The position numbers and the translations under genes are program-made. 64,000 nt of DNA. Origin: Roseibium salinum (lineage in GTDB: Bacteria > Pseudomonadota > Alphaproteobacteria > Rhizobiales > Stappiaceae). The notes under the pieces were generated by a model, which saw nothing but the letters and a program-made list of their open reading frames with translations, searched no databases and was not told the origin of the DNA. Positions 43,665-51,869 of the stretch are shown one piece after another. Each line of letters begins with the position of its first letter. The stretch's first letter is position 1. The DNA lies in assembly GCF_026240905.1 (NCBI RefSeq), contig NZ_JAPEVI010000001.1:470000-533999 (forward strand), in the 5' to 3' direction.

Positions 43665-44683
43665 GCGCCCCCGTCGAAGCCGCCGGAACGGCTCCCGGGC
43701 GGCGCCCCATGTTGCAACTGCGTCTTTCGGCGGCGCAGCGCGGCGTCCTGATCGCAGTTGCCATCTTTGCGGCGATGTTCGCGGTTTATGGCTGGAAGCA
43801 GCCGGTGGGCCTGACGTCGAATGTCATCAATACGGCGTCCAACAAGGGCGCCTTGCTCGCGCTTGTCGCGATGGCGCAGACGCTGCCGGTCCTGACCGGC
43901 GGGCTCGATCTGTCGGTCGGTGCTATCTTCGTGCTGTCCAACTGCCTGGCCTCGTCCATCGTGGTAGGCGATCCCCTGTCCACCGCGGTCGGCGTCGTGA
44001 CGGTCCTGCTCGTGGGGACTTTGTGCGGCGCGACCAACGGCATCATCATCGTCTACGGCCGCCTGCAGCCGCTGATCGTCACGCTGGCGATGGGCGCCGT
44101 CTATTTCGGCATTGCCCTGGCGCTGCGTCCGCAGCCGGGCGGATCAGTGAATTTCGAGCTTGCCGATTTCATGACCCGGTCCACCTACGCGGTGCCGCAC
44201 TCGGCGGTCCTCCTGTTGCTGGTCGTGCTTCTCATCTGGATACCTTACCGGCGCTCCGTGCTGGGCCGGGCGGCTTTTGCCATCGGTTCGGCCGAACAGG
44301 CCGCCTACATGTCCGGCGTGCCGATCGCACGGGCGAAGGTCCTCGCCTTCGCCTTGTCCGGTCTTCTGGCGTCGATCGGCGGACTGCTGTTGACCGCCGT
44401 CACCTATTCCGGCGCGGCCAAGATGTCGATCGCCAACGACTATACGCTCAATTCCATCGGTGCGGTGGTGATCGGGGGTACATCGCTGTTCGGCGGCGTG
44501 GGCAGCGCCGTCGGTTCGATCTTCGGCGCTTTCGTGATGCGGACCGTCGGGGACCTGCTCATCGTTTTCGACATCAATCCGGTTCTTCAGCCGCTGTTCG
44601 TTGGCCTTGTACTTCTGGTCGCGGTCTGCGCCGGATCCCTGCGCGTGCTGCGGATCAAGAACAAACTGGACCTCTATCGATAG
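43661..44683 (+). CDS. Sugar ABC transporter permease 1
   Basis: 340-residue BPD_transp_2 permease with about ten hydrophobic segments and the signatures GGLDLSVGAIFVL, LAMGAVYFGIALALRPQPGG and GSAEQAAYMSGV. It overlaps the ATPase stop by four bases (ATGA). It differs from the second permease, so the channel is probably a heterodimer. Part of the 40918-45701 importer. Confidence 0.9.
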   Translation: MSAPVEAAGTAPGRRPMLQLRLSAAQRGVLIAVAIFAAMFAVYGWKQPVGLTSNVINTASNKGALLALVAMAQTLPVLTGGLDLSVGAIFVLSNCLASSIVVGDPLSTAVGVVTVLLVGTLCGATNGIIIVYGRLQPLIVTLAMGAVYFGIALALRPQPGGSVNFELADFMTRSTYAVPHSAVLLLLVVLLIWIPYRRSVLGRAAFAIGSAEQAAYMSGVPIARAKVLAFALSGLLASIGGLLLTAVTYSGAAKMSIANDYTLNSIGAVVIGGTSLFGGVGSAVGSIFGAFVMRTVGDLLIVFDINPVLQPLFVGLVLLVAVCAGSLRVLRIKNKLDLYR

Positions 44684-44693
44684 GGCGGCGGCA

Positions 44694-45701
44694 ATGAGTG
44701 CGTTGAAATTGAACACGCTGTTCAGGCAGTTCGACCAGGCAACATTGATCGCCTTTGCCTGCATAGTCGTGCTGCTTCTGATCGGAGCCCTGGCCGAGCC
44801 GGCATTCCTTTCGCCGCAATACCTGATCCAGCAGCTTCACACGGCAGCCTTCCTGGGTGTCGTCGCCACGGGCGTGATGCTGGTCATCCTGCTCGGCCAT
44901 ATCGATCTGTCCATTCCCTGGACCATTGGCGCCGGCGGGATGATGGCGACGGGCGCGACCGGCATACTCGGTCCCGAGTTCGGCGTGGTCCTTGCCGTAC
45001 CGTTCGGCATCCTGTGCGGGGTAACGATCGGCTTCGTCAACGGTCTGGGGGTCGCCTATTTGCGGGCACCCGCAATGATCTTCACCCTTGGCATGAACGC
45101 CGTCGCGCAAGGCCTCATGGTCTATCATACCGGAGGGTTCGCGCCTCAGGACAGGGCGACCCCTTTCATGCGGGAACTCGCCGTCGGCCATCTGGTACCC
45201 GGCATTCCCAACCCACTGCTGATCTGGATCGTCCTTGGAGCCGTGACCATGTTCATGCTCAATCGCACGACATTGGGCCGGCAGATCTATGCGATCGGCA
45301 ACCAGGAACGCGCGGTGTTCCTGAGCGGTGTCGATACCCGCAAGGTGGTCCTGATCGGCTTCATGATCTCCGGCGCCTGCGCCGCCGCCACGGGGGTTCT
45401 GCTGGCCGGCTGGGCAAACCGCTCCTATCAGGCCATGGGCGACCCTTATCTTCTGCCCACCATTGCCGCCGTCATTCTCGGTGGCACCAACGTGCTCGGC
45501 GGTCGAGGCAAGTATATCGGCACGGTGGCCGGCGTAATCCTGATCACCATCCTCCAGTCGATGCTTTCCGTCGTCCAGCCTCAGCGCTACTTCGCCGGAC
45601 TTGGCCTTGAATTGCCGGCCGATACGTTCCGGCAAGTGGTTTTCGGGGCCGTTATCATCGCCATGCTGTTGCTCTATGGCCGCCAGAAGGTGTCGCGCTG
45701 A
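44694..45701 (+). CDS. Sugar ABC transporter permease 2
   Basis: 335 residues of the same family, with VILLGHIDLSIPWTIGAGG, FTLGMNAVAQGLMVYHTGGF and IGNQERAVFLSGV. ATG 44694 is ten bases after permease 1; the longer frame upstream is antisense-like noise. Heterodimeric partner of permease 1. Convergent with the GntR gene beginning at 46660. The 56 bp between 45701 and 45758 hold no strong terminator. Confidence 0.9.
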   Translation: MSALKLNTLFRQFDQATLIAFACIVVLLLIGALAEPAFLSPQYLIQQLHTAAFLGVVATGVMLVILLGHIDLSIPWTIGAGGMMATGATGILGPEFGVVLAVPFGILCGVTIGFVNGLGVAYLRAPAMIFTLGMNAVAQGLMVYHTGGFAPQDRATPFMRELAVGHLVPGIPNPLLIWIVLGAVTMFMLNRTTLGRQIYAIGNQERAVFLSGVDTRKVVLIGFMISGACAAATGVLLAGWANRSYQAMGDPYLLPTIAAVILGGTNVLGGRGKYIGTVAGVILITILQSMLSVVQPQRYFAGLGLELPADTFRQVVFGAVIIAMLLLYGRQKVSR

Positions 45702-45757
45702 CCGGATGCACCGCTGCCCCCGCACCCCTCTTGGCGGTTCTTTCTGCCGCCGAGTGG

Positions 45758-46660
45758 TCAGGCAAACTTGTGAACGCGCAGCGATTGCAGGAGCGTTTCC
45801 TTCGATCGCCTGAGATGCTTGAGCGCGGCTGCTTCCGACCTTGCACTGTCTCTCTCCAGCATTGCGTCGATCCATTCCAGATGCTCGTCGATCGCGGCGG
45901 CATTGCGTTCCAGTTCGTCGCGTTTGTCCCACATGTAATGGTAGTTGAAGATCAACCTGATGAGCTTCTGCGCCTCAAGCACAAACCGGTTCCTGACGAC
46001 ACTGTTGATCGCTGAATGAAATTTTTCATCCAGTAACGAAAAGTCGTGATACCGCTCTTCAAGGACAGATTTCAGATCCTCGTGTTCGCGTTTCAACGCC
46101 TTGAGTTTTTTCCAGATTTCATGTTCGGGAGGCAGGTTCAGCAACTGTCTGACCGCATTCAGCTCGAGGACCATTCGAAACTCGGACAGTTCAACCGCAA
46201 ATTCCGAGGTGAACCCCAGGAGCGACCAGCCGCCTCGGGGGCGCCGCTCCACGAGGCCCAGGCGGCTTAGTCCGGCCAGAAACTCCTGAAGATTGTGAAC
46301 CGGAACGCCAAATTGGCGGGACAGCTGCGCAACGTTGAGCGATGTGCCGGCCGGCACGTCGAAGCGCAGGATCCATTCGAAGAACCTGTGTTCCAGTTCC
46401 TCCGGGGTCAGTGAACTTTCGGCAGGTACCAGACGGTGCACGGGCTCAGGCTTGCGGATCAGCGTCTTGTTCCGGCCTTCCCACTGAATGAGATGGTCGC
46501 TGTCCAGCTTCTGAAGAGCACTGCGCACGATCGTTCTGCTGACGTCCATCCTGTCCGCCAACACTGTCTCGGCGGGCAACTGATCGCCAATATCCATGTT
46601 GCTGCAGAAGTCCAGCAACATGTTGTACGCGCTTCTGAATCGTTCGTCCGTTCTTGCCAT
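45758..46660 (-). CDS. GntR-family regulator with two winged-helix domains and a FCD domain
   Basis: 300 residues, longer than the usual 230-250. Residues about 5-70 form a GntR winged helix (YNMLLDFCSNMDIGDQLPAETVLADRMDVSRTIVRSALQKL). A second helix-turn-helix follows near 88-150 (ILRFDVPAGTSLNVAQLSRQFGVPVHNLQEFLAGLSRLGL). A FCD-type helical ligand domain ends the protein (DEKFHSAINSVVRN). Divergent from the permease at 46798, whose promoter carries two dyads. The double HTH is seen in the sequence; cooperative binding to both dyads is inferred. Confidence 0.82.
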   Translation of the reverse strand: MARTDERFRSAYNMLLDFCSNMDIGDQLPAETVLADRMDVSRTIVRSALQKLDSDHLIQWEGRNKTLIRKPEPVHRLVPAESSLTPEELEHRFFEWILRFDVPAGTSLNVAQLSRQFGVPVHNLQEFLAGLSRLGLVERRPRGGWSLLGFTSEFAVELSEFRMVLELNAVRQLLNLPPEHEIWKKLKALKREHEDLKSVLEERYHDFSLLDEKFHSAINSVVRNRFVLEAQKLIRLIFNYHYMWDKRDELERNAAAIDEHLEWIDAMLERDSARSEAAALKHLRRSKETLLQSLRVHKFA

Positions 46661-46709
46661 GGCCGTAGCCTATCATATCCAAAACGCCGAACAATTCTCC
46701 TGGTTTGTA

Positions 46710-46773
46710 TTAATTAATAAAAAACTGTTGACGGCGCGCGTCGTCTCCACCCATATTGTTTTTAATAATTAAA
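46710..46773 (+). promoter_or_regulatory. Promoter with flanking dyads before the third sugar ABC operon
   Basis: TTGACG (46728-46733) and CATATT (46752-46757) form a sigma-70 pair with 18 bp spacing. TTAATTAA (46710-46717) lies just upstream and the perfect palindrome TTTAAT-A-ATTAAA (46761-46773) just downstream of the -10, so a protein bound at both would occlude the promoter. Matches the two HTH of the divergent GntR protein, which is inferred. Confidence 0.55.
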
Positions 46774-46797
46774 CTCTAAATCAAACCGGGAGGATGA

Positions 46798-47820
46798 ATG
46801 GCGGATCTTGATCGTGGGGCGGTGCCAGCTTCCTGGACCTTCAAACTTTCTGCCGGTTCTTTCCACAAGCTTTCGGCACTCTTGACGCTTGCGTTGCTGA
46901 TCTTCGCGTTCTCCTTCGGCAACGCGGCGTTCTTTTCGATCAACAACGGGCTGACCGTGCTGCTGCAGACGTCCGTGATCGGCTTGCTCGGCATCGGAAT
47001 GACGCTGGTCATCATCACCGGCGGCATCGACCTCAGCGTCGGGTCTGTCCTGGCGCTGTCGGGAACCATCACCGGATTGAGCGTCAAGGCAGGCATTCCC
47101 GTGGCTCCGGCGATGGCAATCGGCGTCATGGCCGGAGCGGCCTGCGGGTTCATCAACGGCTTTGTCATCACCAAGATGAGGATCACGCCGTTTGTGGCAA
47201 CGCTCGGCATGATGCTGATCGCGCGCGGCGTTGCCCTGCAGCTGACCGGTGCAGCCCCGATATCGAGGCTGGGCGAGAGTTTCGGAGTGTTGGGCAATGG
47301 CTCCCTGTTCCGCATCGTCGAGAAAACCGGCGGCATCTTCCCGAAAGTCGTCTTTCCGGGGATTCCCTATCCGGTCATTCTGCTCGCGGTGGTGGCGATT
47401 GCGGCCGCCTACCTTCTGAGGCGGCGTCAGATCGGTCGGCATATCTACGCCACCGGATCCAACGAGGAAGCCGCCCGCCTCTCCGGCGTGCTTGTCGATC
47501 GCACCAAAATATTCGCTTACGCCCTGTCGGGCGCACTGGCCGGGCTTGCAGGCAACGTCCTGATGTCCCGGCTGGTGACCGTTCAACCCAACGAAGGCGT
47601 GATGTACGAACTCGACGCGATTGCGGCTGCCGTGATCGGCGGAGCTTCGCTGATGGGAGGTGTCGGCAATATTTCCGGAACGATGATCGGTGCGGCCATC
47701 ATCGGCGTTCTCCGGAACGGCCTCAACATGGCCGGCGTCTCCGCATTCATCCAGCAAATCGTGATCGGCGTTGTCGTCATCCTGGCGGTCTATGTCGATC
47801 AGATCAGAAACCGGCGCTGA
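46798..47820 (+). CDS. Sugar ABC transporter permease (third importer)
   Basis: 340 residues of the BPD_transp_2 family with GGIDLSVGSVLALSG, LGMMLIARGVALQLTGAAP and TGSNEEAARLSGVLVD. GGGAGGA precedes ATG 46798. It is first in the order permease, binding protein, ATPase, dehydrogenase, unlike the first importer where the permease is second. Only one permease gene is present in this unit, so a homodimer is expected. Confidence 0.9.
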   Translation: MADLDRGAVPASWTFKLSAGSFHKLSALLTLALLIFAFSFGNAAFFSINNGLTVLLQTSVIGLLGIGMTLVIITGGIDLSVGSVLALSGTITGLSVKAGIPVAPAMAIGVMAGAACGFINGFVITKMRITPFVATLGMMLIARGVALQLTGAAPISRLGESFGVLGNGSLFRIVEKTGGIFPKVVFPGIPYPVILLAVVAIAAAYLLRRRQIGRHIYATGSNEEAARLSGVLVDRTKIFAYALSGALAGLAGNVLMSRLVTVQPNEGVMYELDAIAAAVIGGASLMGGVGNISGTMIGAAIIGVLRNGLNMAGVSAFIQQIVIGVVVILAVYVDQIRNRR

Positions 47821-47866
47821 AGATGCCGGTCGTTTACCTGAGCAACTTCAGACGGAGGAGAATGAA

Positions 47867-48808
47867 ATGAAGAAGCTTTTCACGACAGCAATGATGGCAA
47901 GTGCGCTCGCGCTGTCCGCGGCGGCAGCGCAGGCCGGGGAAATCGCGGTTATCGTCAAGACGACGAATTCCAACTTCTGGCAGAACGTGAACAAGGGAGC
48001 CAGCGCGGCGATCGAAGGTCAGCAGGACCATACGATGACGTTCAACGGACCGGCATCGGAATCGGCCATTGCGGATCAGGTCAGCCTTGTAGAAAACGCG
48101 ATCAACCGCGGTGTATCGGGAATCGTACTGGCGCCCTCCGATCCGGAAGCGCTGATCCCGGCGGTCAAGAAAGCATACGAATCCGAAATTCCCGTCGTCA
48201 TCATCGACTCCGGTCTGGCCGACGGCGGCAAGGAGTATTACCAGGCATTCCTGTCGACGGATAACTGCGCGGCCGGTCAGCTTGTGGCCGACAAGATGAT
48301 TTCCGAAGTCGGTACCGAAGGCAAGGTCGCGGTGATGTCCTATGTTGCCGGTGTCGGCTCCGAGGTCGGCCGTGTCGGCTGCTTCGTGACGCGGATCCAG
48401 GACAAGTCGAAAATCGAGATTGTCGGTCCCTATTACTCCCAGTCCCAGATGGCCACCGCCCTGAACCAGACCACCGACGTCCTGGCCGCGAACCCGGACC
48501 TTGTCGGAATATTCGGAGCGAATGAGCCGACGGCTATCGGCATGGGCCGTGCCCTGGTCCAGTCCGGAAAGGCCGGCAAGGTTACGGCGATCGGCTTTGA
48601 CGGCAACACCGACCTTCAGGATTTCGTCCGTGACGGCACTCTGGCGGCAACGGCGGTTCAGGGGTCGTTCCAGATGGGGGAAATCGGTGTCCAGACAATT
48701 CTGAAGCTGTTGAACGGCGAAACGGTGCCGAACTTCATCGATACCGGCGTCGTGCTCGCCACCAAGGACACCATCGATCATCCGAGTGTTCAAAACGTCC
48801 TTTACTAA
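47867..48808 (+). CDS. Sugar ABC transporter substrate-binding protein (third importer)
   Basis: 313 residues with a Sec signal peptide (1-23, ending AAAQAG) and the Peripla_BP_4 fold: IAVIVKTTNSNFWQNVNKGASAA, LVENAINRGVSGIVLAPSDPEAL and GFDGNTDLQDFVRDGTL. GGAGGAG precedes ATG 47867. A strong terminator follows, so the protein should be in excess of the ATPase. Ligand unknown; ribose/allose-type sugars are typical for the family. Confidence 0.9.
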   Translation: MKKLFTTAMMASALALSAAAAQAGEIAVIVKTTNSNFWQNVNKGASAAIEGQQDHTMTFNGPASESAIADQVSLVENAINRGVSGIVLAPSDPEALIPAVKKAYESEIPVVIIDSGLADGGKEYYQAFLSTDNCAAGQLVADKMISEVGTEGKVAVMSYVAGVGSEVGRVGCFVTRIQDKSKIEIVGPYYSQSQMATALNQTTDVLAANPDLVGIFGANEPTAIGMGRALVQSGKAGKVTAIGFDGNTDLQDFVRDGTLAATAVQGSFQMGEIGVQTILKLLNGETVPNFIDTGVVLATKDTIDHPSVQNVLY

Positions 48809-48821
48809 CGCAACAAATGCA

Positions 48822-48856
48822 ACCGGAAGCCAGGCCCGCATGGCTTCCGGTCTTTT
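48822..48856 (+). terminator. Intrinsic terminator within the third sugar ABC operon
   Basis: ACCGGAAGCCA (48822-48832) pairs perfectly with TGGCTTCCGGT (48841-48851) over 11 bp and is followed by a T run (48853-48856). It lies 13 bp after the binding protein stop and 24 bp before the ATPase start on the same strand, so it probably attenuates rather than ends the operon. Confidence 0.8.
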
Positions 48857-48880
48857 CTACTGCCGATTTGGATAGGGAAC

Positions 48881-49672
48881 ATGAAACCAGATGTTCAGTT
48901 CGTGGCACCACTGGTGCAGATGGACGCAATCGAAAAGCACTTTGGCGGCATCAGGGCCGTGAACGGCGTCTCCCTTGAACTCTATCCGGGTGAAGTCGTG
49001 GGCGTTCTCGGCCACAATGGAGCGGGCAAGTCGTGTCTGATGCGGATCCTGTCCGGCGCGATGATACCCAACGAGGGGACGATCAGGGTGAACGGTGAAA
49101 TCGCCGAATTTCATTCGCCTCACGATGCGCGCGATCTGGGTATTGAAACCATATACCAGACCCTCGCCCTCGCCGATCACTTGAACGCTCCCGCCAACCT
49201 GTTTCTCGGCCGGGAACTGAAGACAAGGTTCGGCAATCTGGACGATACCAGGATGATGGCCGAGGCCGTCCGCGTTCTGAAAAGACTTAATCCGAATTTC
49301 AAGAACCTGAACGATCCGGTGTCCAGCCTGTCAGGTGGCCAACGCCAGGTTATTGCCATCGCCAGAGCGATCTATTTTGACGTCAAGATCCTGATCATGG
49401 ACGAGCCGACCGCCGCTCTCGGCCCTTCGGAAACGGCCATGGTCGGATCCCTGATCAGGCAATTGCGCGACGAGGGTATTGGTATCCTTCTGGTCAGCCA
49501 CGACATGCATGACGTGTTCGAACTGTGCGACCGCGTCATCGTCATGAACAAGGGCCGGGAAGTCGGTTCGCACCGGATTGAAGACGTGACCACGGACGAT
49601 ATCCTGAGCCTTATCATCAAGGGTGAACTGCCCCAGGACTGGGTTCCGAGGAGCCGGAAAGCCGTTCAATGA
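48881..49672 (+). CDS. Sugar ABC transporter ATP-binding protein (third importer)
   Basis: 263 residues, single nucleotide-binding domain: Walker A GHNGAGKS, signature LSGGQRQVIAIARAI, Walker B ILIMDEPTAALG and switch LLVSHDM. Related in layout to the first importer ATPase (10831-11610). It overlaps the dehydrogenase start by four bases (ATGA, 49669-49672). Energises import of the same ligand as the binding protein upstream. Confidence 0.9.
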   Translation: MKPDVQFVAPLVQMDAIEKHFGGIRAVNGVSLELYPGEVVGVLGHNGAGKSCLMRILSGAMIPNEGTIRVNGEIAEFHSPHDARDLGIETIYQTLALADHLNAPANLFLGRELKTRFGNLDDTRMMAEAVRVLKRLNPNFKNLNDPVSSLSGGQRQVIAIARAIYFDVKILIMDEPTAALGPSETAMVGSLIRQLRDEGIGILLVSHDMHDVFELCDRVIVMNKGREVGSHRIEDVTTDDILSLIIKGELPQDWVPRSRKAVQ

Positions 49673-50706
49673 ACATCGAAAAGACCAAGTACCCTGCGGC
49701 GGCACGTTCGATGGAATGCGGCACCGTTGTTGAACCGGGCGTGTTCAGGATTGAAACGCGGGACATGCCGGAAAGCGCGCCGGACGGCTGGGCACTCGTG
49801 GATATCAAAGCCGTCGGTATTTGCGGCACCGACTATCATATCCTGGAAGGCAAACATCCGTTTCTGAACTATCCGCGTGTCATCGGTCATGAGTTGAGCG
49901 GCAGGGTGGCGGAAACCACCGGGACCTGGTCCCAAGGTCAGCTGGTGGTGGTCAATCCGTACCTGTCCTGCAACGCCTGCCGGGCCTGCAGGCGGGGCAA
50001 GCCGAACTGCTGCAGCAATATCGAGGTGCTTGGCGTTCATCGGGATGGGGGACTGTGTGCCCGTATCGCCGTTCCGCAAGAGAATCTTTATCCGGCAACC
50101 GGTCTTACGGACCTTCAGGCGGCTATGGTGGAGTTCCTGGCAATCGGTGCACATGCCGTGCGCCGGGCGGCGCTCTCTGGCGAAGACAGGGTCCTGGTCA
50201 CCGGGGCAGGACCCATTGGCATAGGAACCGCCCTCTTCGCCCGGCTTTCGGGAGCCGAGGTCCATCTTCTGGATGTGAGCCGGACGCGGCTGAACCAGGC
50301 CACGGAAAAATTTGGCTTCAAGGATACCCATCTTGTCGGAAACGACATTCTGTCCGCTCCGCTGCAGGATGGCTTCGACGTGATTTTCGACGCAACCGGC
50401 AATGCCCAAGCCATCGAGGCAGGATTTTCCTTGCTCGCGCACGGCAGCCGGTACGTGCTTGTGAGTGTGGTGAAAGAGACCATCTGCTTCAGCGACCCGG
50501 AGTTCCACAAGCGCGAGACCCAGATTATCGGCAGCCGGAACGCAACAGGAGAAGATTTTGAAGCCGTCATGTCGGCAATTCGTGCGAGCCGGATCGACAC
50601 GGATGCGCTGTGCACGCTGACCGTTCGTTTCGAAGATCTTCAGTCCAGGATCAACGACCTGGCAAAAGACCGGGAAGCTTTGATCAAGGCCATTGTGACT
50701 TTTTAG
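49669..50706 (+). CDS. Zinc-dependent alcohol/sugar dehydrogenase (MDR family)
   Basis: 345 residues. Catalytic zinc motif GICGTDYHILEGKHP and GHELSG, structural zinc cysteines CNACRACRRGKPNCC, NAD(P) loop VTGAGPIGIGTALFARLSGA. The pattern is like L-iditol, L-galactonate or L-gulonate dehydrogenases. It is coupled to the ABC ATPase and is probably the first enzyme acting on the imported sugar or sugar acid. The exact substrate is not known. Bases 50707-50847 after it hold no supported gene. Confidence 0.87.
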   Translation: MNIEKTKYPAAARSMECGTVVEPGVFRIETRDMPESAPDGWALVDIKAVGICGTDYHILEGKHPFLNYPRVIGHELSGRVAETTGTWSQGQLVVVNPYLSCNACRACRRGKPNCCSNIEVLGVHRDGGLCARIAVPQENLYPATGLTDLQAAMVEFLAIGAHAVRRAALSGEDRVLVTGAGPIGIGTALFARLSGAEVHLLDVSRTRLNQATEKFGFKDTHLVGNDILSAPLQDGFDVIFDATGNAQAIEAGFSLLAHGSRYVLVSVVKETICFSDPEFHKRETQIIGSRNATGEDFEAVMSAIRASRIDTDALCTLTVRFEDLQSRINDLAKDREALIKAIVTF

Positions 50707-50847
50707 AATGTGGCCGGTCCTTACACCGGCTGCATGCAGAAGAACCAGGCCGTGTGCATGAATTGTCTCAGGTGTAAAAATGGGGTCCCATATTCGAATT
50801 CCCGTGATGTTCTCGATCTTGGTGTACCCAAGGGACTGGAACGCACG

Positions 50848-51774
50848 CTACGCGATTGTTCGCCACTGGCTCTTCTGGAGTTTATGTTCCCTCACATGTG
50901 CCAGAAATGCTTCCGCAGAGGGTGAGAGCGAGTGCCCGGAGCGCCTGACAAGCCCAATCCTGCGACGCACGCCGAAATCTTCTATTTCGCGGAGGATCAG
51001 CGACTCCGTCCGCAGCACAGGCAGGGTCAGACTTGGCAGTGCCGTCACTCCCAGGCCTTCCGCGACAAGCGCTCCGGCCGTCGCAAGATGCGATACGTCA
51101 AATCGTGGGTTGAGCTGAATGCCAATGCGCATGCAGGCCCCGTCCAGCAACTCCCGCACGCTGGTTCCCTTTGCCATCGCGATGAACGGCATTTCTGCAA
51201 CCTCGGCCCATTTGAATGGCCGTTCCTCAGCCAGCGGCCCGTCAGGTGCGCCGATGGCAACGAAGGCATCGTCCAGGAGGGCCTGAAACGACAGGCGGCT
51301 GCGCGCCGAGACCGTGCCTGCGGTGAAGCCAATGTCCGCTGTTCCCGACTCCACTGCTTCCAGCACGTTGCCCGACAGCGTGTCCATGATCTGAAGGTCG
51401 ATATCCGGATAGCGGGTCGTGAAGCTCTTCAAGAGGCCCGGAAGCAGCCCCGCCGTCACTGAAGGCAGCCCGGCTATCGTCAGGTGTCCATTGCGGGCGG
51501 ACAGGTGCGCATCGAATTCCGCCATCCCGTCCTGCGCGGTATTGAGCACGCGTTCGGCAACACGGGCAAGCGCCTTTCCGGAGTCGGTGGGTTTCACGTT
51601 GCGCGTGTCCCGGTCGAACAGCCTTGCTCCGAGGCGCTCTTCCAGCGCCGCGATTTGCCGCGACATCGCTGAGGGGGACAGCCCGAGTGCATCCGACGCC
51701 ACGCGAAATGACCCAGCCCGCGCCAGGGCGAGCACAGCCTGATAATCCGATAGATCCACAATGTTGCGATTCAT
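50848..51774 (-). CDS. LysR-family regulator
   Basis: 308 residues with the LysR helix-turn-helix (YQAVLALARAGSFRVASDALGLSPSAMSRQIAALEERLG, about 11-49) and the effector domain including GTADIGFTAGTV and ALVAEGLGVTALPSL. Divergent from the TAXI-type TRAP operon, with a palindrome overlapping its start codon. It probably controls the TRAP and AtuA-like genes in response to their substrate. Confidence 0.87.
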   Translation of the reverse strand: MNRNIVDLSDYQAVLALARAGSFRVASDALGLSPSAMSRQIAALEERLGARLFDRDTRNVKPTDSGKALARVAERVLNTAQDGMAEFDAHLSARNGHLTIAGLPSVTAGLLPGLLKSFTTRYPDIDLQIMDTLSGNVLEAVESGTADIGFTAGTVSARSRLSFQALLDDAFVAIGAPDGPLAEERPFKWAEVAEMPFIAMAKGTSVRELLDGACMRIGIQLNPRFDVSHLATAGALVAEGLGVTALPSLTLPVLRTESLILREIEDFGVRRRIGLVRRSGHSLSPSAEAFLAHVREHKLQKSQWRTIA

Positions 51775-51788
51775 GCACTAATTGTGCA
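51774..51788. promoter_or_regulatory. Palindrome at the LysR gene start
   Basis: TGCAC-TAATT-GTGCA (51774-51788) is a perfect five-base-arm palindrome touching the LysR start codon, in the 95 bp divergent gap to the TAXI receptor. It fits an autoregulatory LysR site. Binding is inferred. Confidence 0.45.
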
Positions 51789-51869
51789 GTTAACTTCACT
51801 TTTCGCAACAGATACCTTCATGCATCCTCTTCGATGGGTCCCAGATCGGGAGATCAAGGGAGGAAAATT

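Noticed and set aside
44655..45932. A 425-codon open frame antisense to the second permease
   Set aside because: Same shadow pattern, crosses into the adjacent GntR gene, no homology.
50707..50847. Possible small gene or mobile element remnant after the zinc dehydrogenase
   Set aside because: Open frames contain no recognisable domain and overlap the 3' end of the LysR gene; nothing beyond noise.
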